Below are positions 59,896 to 62,258 of a stretch of DNA of 62,258 bases, in pieces. Below the pieces are notes generated by a model. The model did not search any database. It was not told the origin of the DNA and worked only from the letters and a program-made list of their open reading frames with translations. How positions within the stretch are numbered: the first letter of the stretch is position 1; every line of letters starts with the position of its first letter. Source of the DNA: Myxococcota bacterium (lineage in GTDB: Bacteria > Myxococcota_A > UBA796 > CAJQPC01); assembly GCA_023150845.1 (NCBI GenBank), contig JAKLKD010000008.1, forward strand, positions 1 to 62,258, in the 5' to 3' direction. The position numbers and the translations under genes are program-made.

Positions 59896-60558
59896 GTGGA
59901 GCGCCTCAAGGCCAACCTCTTGGCGCTCTTCGTCGCGGCGCACCTCCTGGCGATCACGCTCCAGGCCCTGCCCGCGCCCGGCGGCGGCATGAGCCGCTCC
60001 ACCTGGAAAGACCCGACGGTCCAGGCGGAGTTTGACGCCTGGCGGGTGCGGCTGAACGGCTGGGGCTGGGAGGGCACCACGGCGGAGCTGGAGGAGCGCC
60101 TCTGGGACTTCGCCCGGGACTTCATGGACCGCCGCGACCAGGTGCTCACGCCCTTTCGCCCCTACTACCTCCACGCCGGGACCACCCAGGCCTGGCGGAT
60201 GTTCGTCGCGCCCCACCGCTTCCCCGCGCGCCTTGAGCTTGAGGTGAAGGAGGGGGACGACTGGCGCCTCGTCTACAAGGAGCGTGACGCCGAGGCGACC
60301 TGGCGGGCGCGCTGGCTCGATCACGACCGCGTGCGCTCCCTCATCTTCCGCTTCTCTTGGCGCCCCTACCGCAAGCAGTACGAGCTCTTTGTGCGTCGGC
60401 TCGCCAAGGAGGCCGCCCTGGACTTCCCCGAGGCGACGAGCTTCCGCGCCCGGTTCTACAAGTACCAGACCCTCACCCCCGAGGCCGCCCGGGCGGGTGA
60501 GGCCCCGTCGGGGCGTTACGTCGAGTCCATCACCGTGTCCTTGCGGAGCACACCATGA
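59896..60558 (+). CDS. Partner protein of HTTM, copy B
   Basis: 220 aa, GTG start with AAGGA 7 bases upstream. An N-terminal hydrophobic segment (LLALFVAAHLLAITLQALPAP) anchors or exports it. The domain shares with copy A an early NGWGWEGT-like segment, the order F-R-P, WRMFVAPHRFPARLELEVKEG (copy A: WGLFTYPNTHPHRLVIEVER), LVYKERDAEATW and a final strand before the stop. Its last codon overlaps the HTTM ATG. No known family recognised; a fixed HTTM partner on the evidence of the two cassettes. Confidence 0.75.
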   Translation: MERLKANLLALFVAAHLLAITLQALPAPGGGMSRSTWKDPTVQAEFDAWRVRLNGWGWEGTTAELEERLWDFARDFMDRRDQVLTPFRPYYLHAGTTQAWRMFVAPHRFPARLELEVKEGDDWRLVYKERDAEATWRARWLDHDRVRSLIFRFSWRPYRKQYELFVRRLAKEAALDFPEATSFRARFYKYQTLTPEAARAGEAPSGRYVESITVSLRSTP

Positions 60559-61520
60559 GCGCCCCCGGTCGCTGGGCGCGCTGGGTCAGCTTTGTGCAGG
60601 AGCGGGAGCCCGCGGACACCCTGGCGCTGCTGCGGATCTGCCTCGGCCTCGCGGTCATCGGCACCATCAGCACCGTGGTCGCCCACGACCTCGTGGCGTT
60701 CTTGTGGCTCGACGCGGCGAACGGTGGCTACCGGGAGACGGTGACGCCGGGCTTCCTCTACGGGCTCATCGGGGTCACGCCGACCACCGTCTGGGGCGGC
60801 GTGATCCTCGGCCTCGTCGCGGGGCTCTTTGTGACCATCGGCCTCGGCGGGCGGCTGCCGGCCTTCGTCGCGCTCAAGGCCATCCAAGAGCTCACCGACC
60901 TCAACGGCAGCGCCGGGGGCAGCTACGACGCCCTGCTCACGAACGCCCTGTGGCTGCTCGTGCTCAGCGACGCCACCCGCACCCTGTCGATGGACTGTTA
61001 CCACCGCTCGGGGCGCTTTCGTGACGACACGCCGGTCTTGGCGATCCCACGGCGGCTGTTCTTGTTCCAGCTCGTGCTCGTGTACTGGAGCACCGGGGCG
61101 CAGAAGGTCTCCAACTACTGGACGCCCTTCGGCGGCTTCTCGGCGCTGTACTACATCCTGCAGCAGCCCACCTGGCACCGCGCCGACATGACCTGGGTGG
61201 CCTGGATCTACCCGCTCACCCAGGTGATGACCGCGGCGGTGTGGCTCTTTGAGCTCGGCGCGCCGCTCCTGCTCCTGGGCCTCTGGGCGCGGAGCTGGCC
61301 CGAGGGTCGGCTCGCGGCGCTCTCTCGGCGCCTGCCGCTCCGGGGCATGTTCGCCCTCTTCGGCCTGGGCATGCACCTCGGCATCGAGGCGCTGATGAAC
61401 GTCGGGCCCTTCTCGTTCATCTCGATGAGCTACTACCTCGCCCTGCTCCAGCCGGAGGAGGCCCGCGCCGCCTGGGCGCGGCTCACCCGGGGCGTTTCCA
61501 GCCGGGCCCCAGCGGGCTAA
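60555..61520 (+). CDS. HTTM membrane protein, copy B
   Basis: 321 aa with about eight hydrophobic segments. Shared with copy A: N-terminal ADTLALLRICLGLAVI, LLVLSDATRTLSMDCYHRSG (copy A: FSRCGDALSFDAWRRTG), LFQLVLVYWSTGAQK, WTPFGGFSALYYILQ and C-terminal LGMHLGIEALMNVGPFSF. The start overlaps the partner gene by 4 bases. HTTM proteins are relatives of vitamin K-dependent gamma-carboxylase; the reaction in bacteria is unknown. Confidence 0.86.
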   Translation: MSAPGRWARWVSFVQEREPADTLALLRICLGLAVIGTISTVVAHDLVAFLWLDAANGGYRETVTPGFLYGLIGVTPTTVWGGVILGLVAGLFVTIGLGGRLPAFVALKAIQELTDLNGSAGGSYDALLTNALWLLVLSDATRTLSMDCYHRSGRFRDDTPVLAIPRRLFLFQLVLVYWSTGAQKVSNYWTPFGGFSALYYILQQPTWHRADMTWVAWIYPLTQVMTAAVWLFELGAPLLLLGLWARSWPEGRLAALSRRLPLRGMFALFGLGMHLGIEALMNVGPFSFISMSYYLALLQPEEARAAWARLTRGVSSRAPAG

Positions 61521-61547
61521 CCTGTAGCGGTCCCTCAGGAGTCCTGC

Positions 61548-62258
61548 ATGTCTACGGCCTTCCCTCGCGCGCTCATCGTCGGCGCCTCCTCGGGCATCGG
61601 CGCCACCCTCGCGCTCAAGCTCGCGGCTTCAGGCGCAAAGGTCGCCGCCGTCGCCCGGCGACAGACCGAGCTCGACGCCTTGGCCGCCCAGTCCGGCGGG
61701 AAGATCCTCCCCTACGCCGGGGACGTGCTCGACTACGTCTCCACCCCGGCGCTCTTTGACCGCATCGTCGAGGACCTCAGCGGCCTCGACCTCTTCATCT
61801 ACAACGCCGGGGTCATGCCCCCTGTGGAGGAGAGCGAGTACAACTTCGACAAGGACCGCCAGATGTTGGAGGTGAACCTCGTCGCGGCGGTGCAGTGGTC
61901 GAACCTCGCCGGGGCGCACTTTGAGGCGGCGCGGTCCGGGGTGCTCTGCGGGATCTCCTCCGTCGCCGGTGAGCGTGGCCGCCGGGGCAGCCCGGTGTAC
62001 ACCGCGTCCAAGGCGGGGCTCACGGCGTACCTGGAGGCGATGCGCAACCGCCTCACCCGCTACGGCGTGCGCGTCGTCACCATCAAGCCCGGCCCCGTCC
62101 AGACCCCGATGACCGCGGGCCTCAAGCTGCCCCTCATGATCCCCGCCGAGCGCGCCGCGGACGAGATCATCAGCGCCCTGGAGGGCGGCGCCATCGAGGC
62201 CTTCGTGCCTGCGATCTGGCGGCCGATCATGTTCGTGGTCCGAAACGTCCCGTCGTTT
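61548..62258 (+). CDS. Short-chain dehydrogenase/reductase, 3' end cut by window edge
   Basis: 237 codons seen; the gene runs past the right edge. Classical SDR motifs: VGASSGIGATLAL for NAD(P) binding, YNAGV, GISSVAGERG with the Ser of the triad, and YTASKAG (Tyr-x3-Lys). KPGPVQTPM follows. AGGAG lies 6 bases before the ATG. A membrane-leaning C-terminus begins at the edge. Substrate unknown. The upstream HTTM cassette ends 27 bases earlier on the same strand. Confidence 0.92.
   Translation, partial: MSTAFPRALIVGASSGIGATLALKLAASGAKVAAVARRQTELDALAAQSGGKILPYAGDVLDYVSTPALFDRIVEDLSGLDLFIYNAGVMPPVEESEYNFDKDRQMLEVNLVAAVQWSNLAGAHFEAARSGVLCGISSVAGERGRRGSPVYTASKAGLTAYLEAMRNRLTRYGVRVVTIKPGPVQTPMTAGLKLPLMIPAERAADEIISALEGGAIEAFVPAIWRPIMFVVRNVPSF

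Noticed and set aside
1-62258. tRNA, rRNA or riboswitch genes
   Set aside because: No stretch with tRNA-like cloverleaf, rRNA signature or recognisable riboswitch core was noticed, including upstream of cobQ, where a cobalamin riboswitch might be expected. A covariance-model scan would be needed to be sure.

Overview
The window is about 62 kb of very GC-rich DNA (by eye around 70%), almost fully coding. It looks like a myxobacterium or another member of the Myxococcota. The signs are a MYXO-CTERM-type sorting tail, MopE-like calcium-repeat lipoproteins, many short lipoprotein signals, PEGA-type kinase operons, FGE-like domains, and giant kinase/NTPase/TPR proteins. No rRNA, tRNA, CRISPR array, integrase or insertion sequence was recognised. 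This taxonomic reading is inference.

Left part (1-26 kb): a kinase, exported PEGA-like protein and lipoprotein operon is cut by the left edge. It is followed by a phosphotransferase, DUF6285 and acyl-CoA dehydrogenase operon of the LvaABC (4-hydroxyacid) type. Next come mostly housekeeping or accessory metabolic genes: alpha/beta hydrolase, HAD hydrolase, GCS2-type glutamate-cysteine ligase, Rsm22-type methyltransferase, carotenoid oxygenase, CobW/COG0523 GTPase, histone-deacetylase-type amidohydrolase, PQQ-type dehydrogenase, cobQ and yhbY. Two ferritin-like diiron proteins, each with its own small lipoprotein gene, flank a LysR regulator and the methyltransferase gene.

Middle (26-43 kb): one long minus-strand run. 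A giant pseudokinase-NTPase-TPR protein (1781 aa) is followed by its catalytically complete paralogue (1940 aa), then a 1574-aa polymorphic toxin with an Ntox50-type tip, then a candidate immunity gene. The DNA of the toxin tip is clearly poorer in G+C than its scaffold.

Right part (43-62 kb): lipoproteins with MopE-like repeats, C-type lectin or FG-GAP domains. A sulfate ABC transporter operon has a textbook sigma-54 promoter, upstream inverted repeats, and its own sigma-54 activator gene at the operon end. There is an Rpn-type nuclease, a class V PLP enzyme and a membrane-anchored sulfotransferase. Two copies of a small-protein plus HTTM membrane-protein cassette occur, and a membrane-anchored GrpE-like protein lies between them and the selenoprotein.

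The most striking item is at 57279-58562. A calcium-repeat lipoprotein fused to a thioredoxin-fold domain has an in-frame TGA exactly where the first active-site cysteine should be (W-TGA-P-R-C). The frame stays open through the rest of the domain, and a perfect 6-bp hairpin with a GGUC loop lies at the spacing expected of a bacterial SECIS. I read it as an undescribed selenoprotein that standard annotation would truncate.
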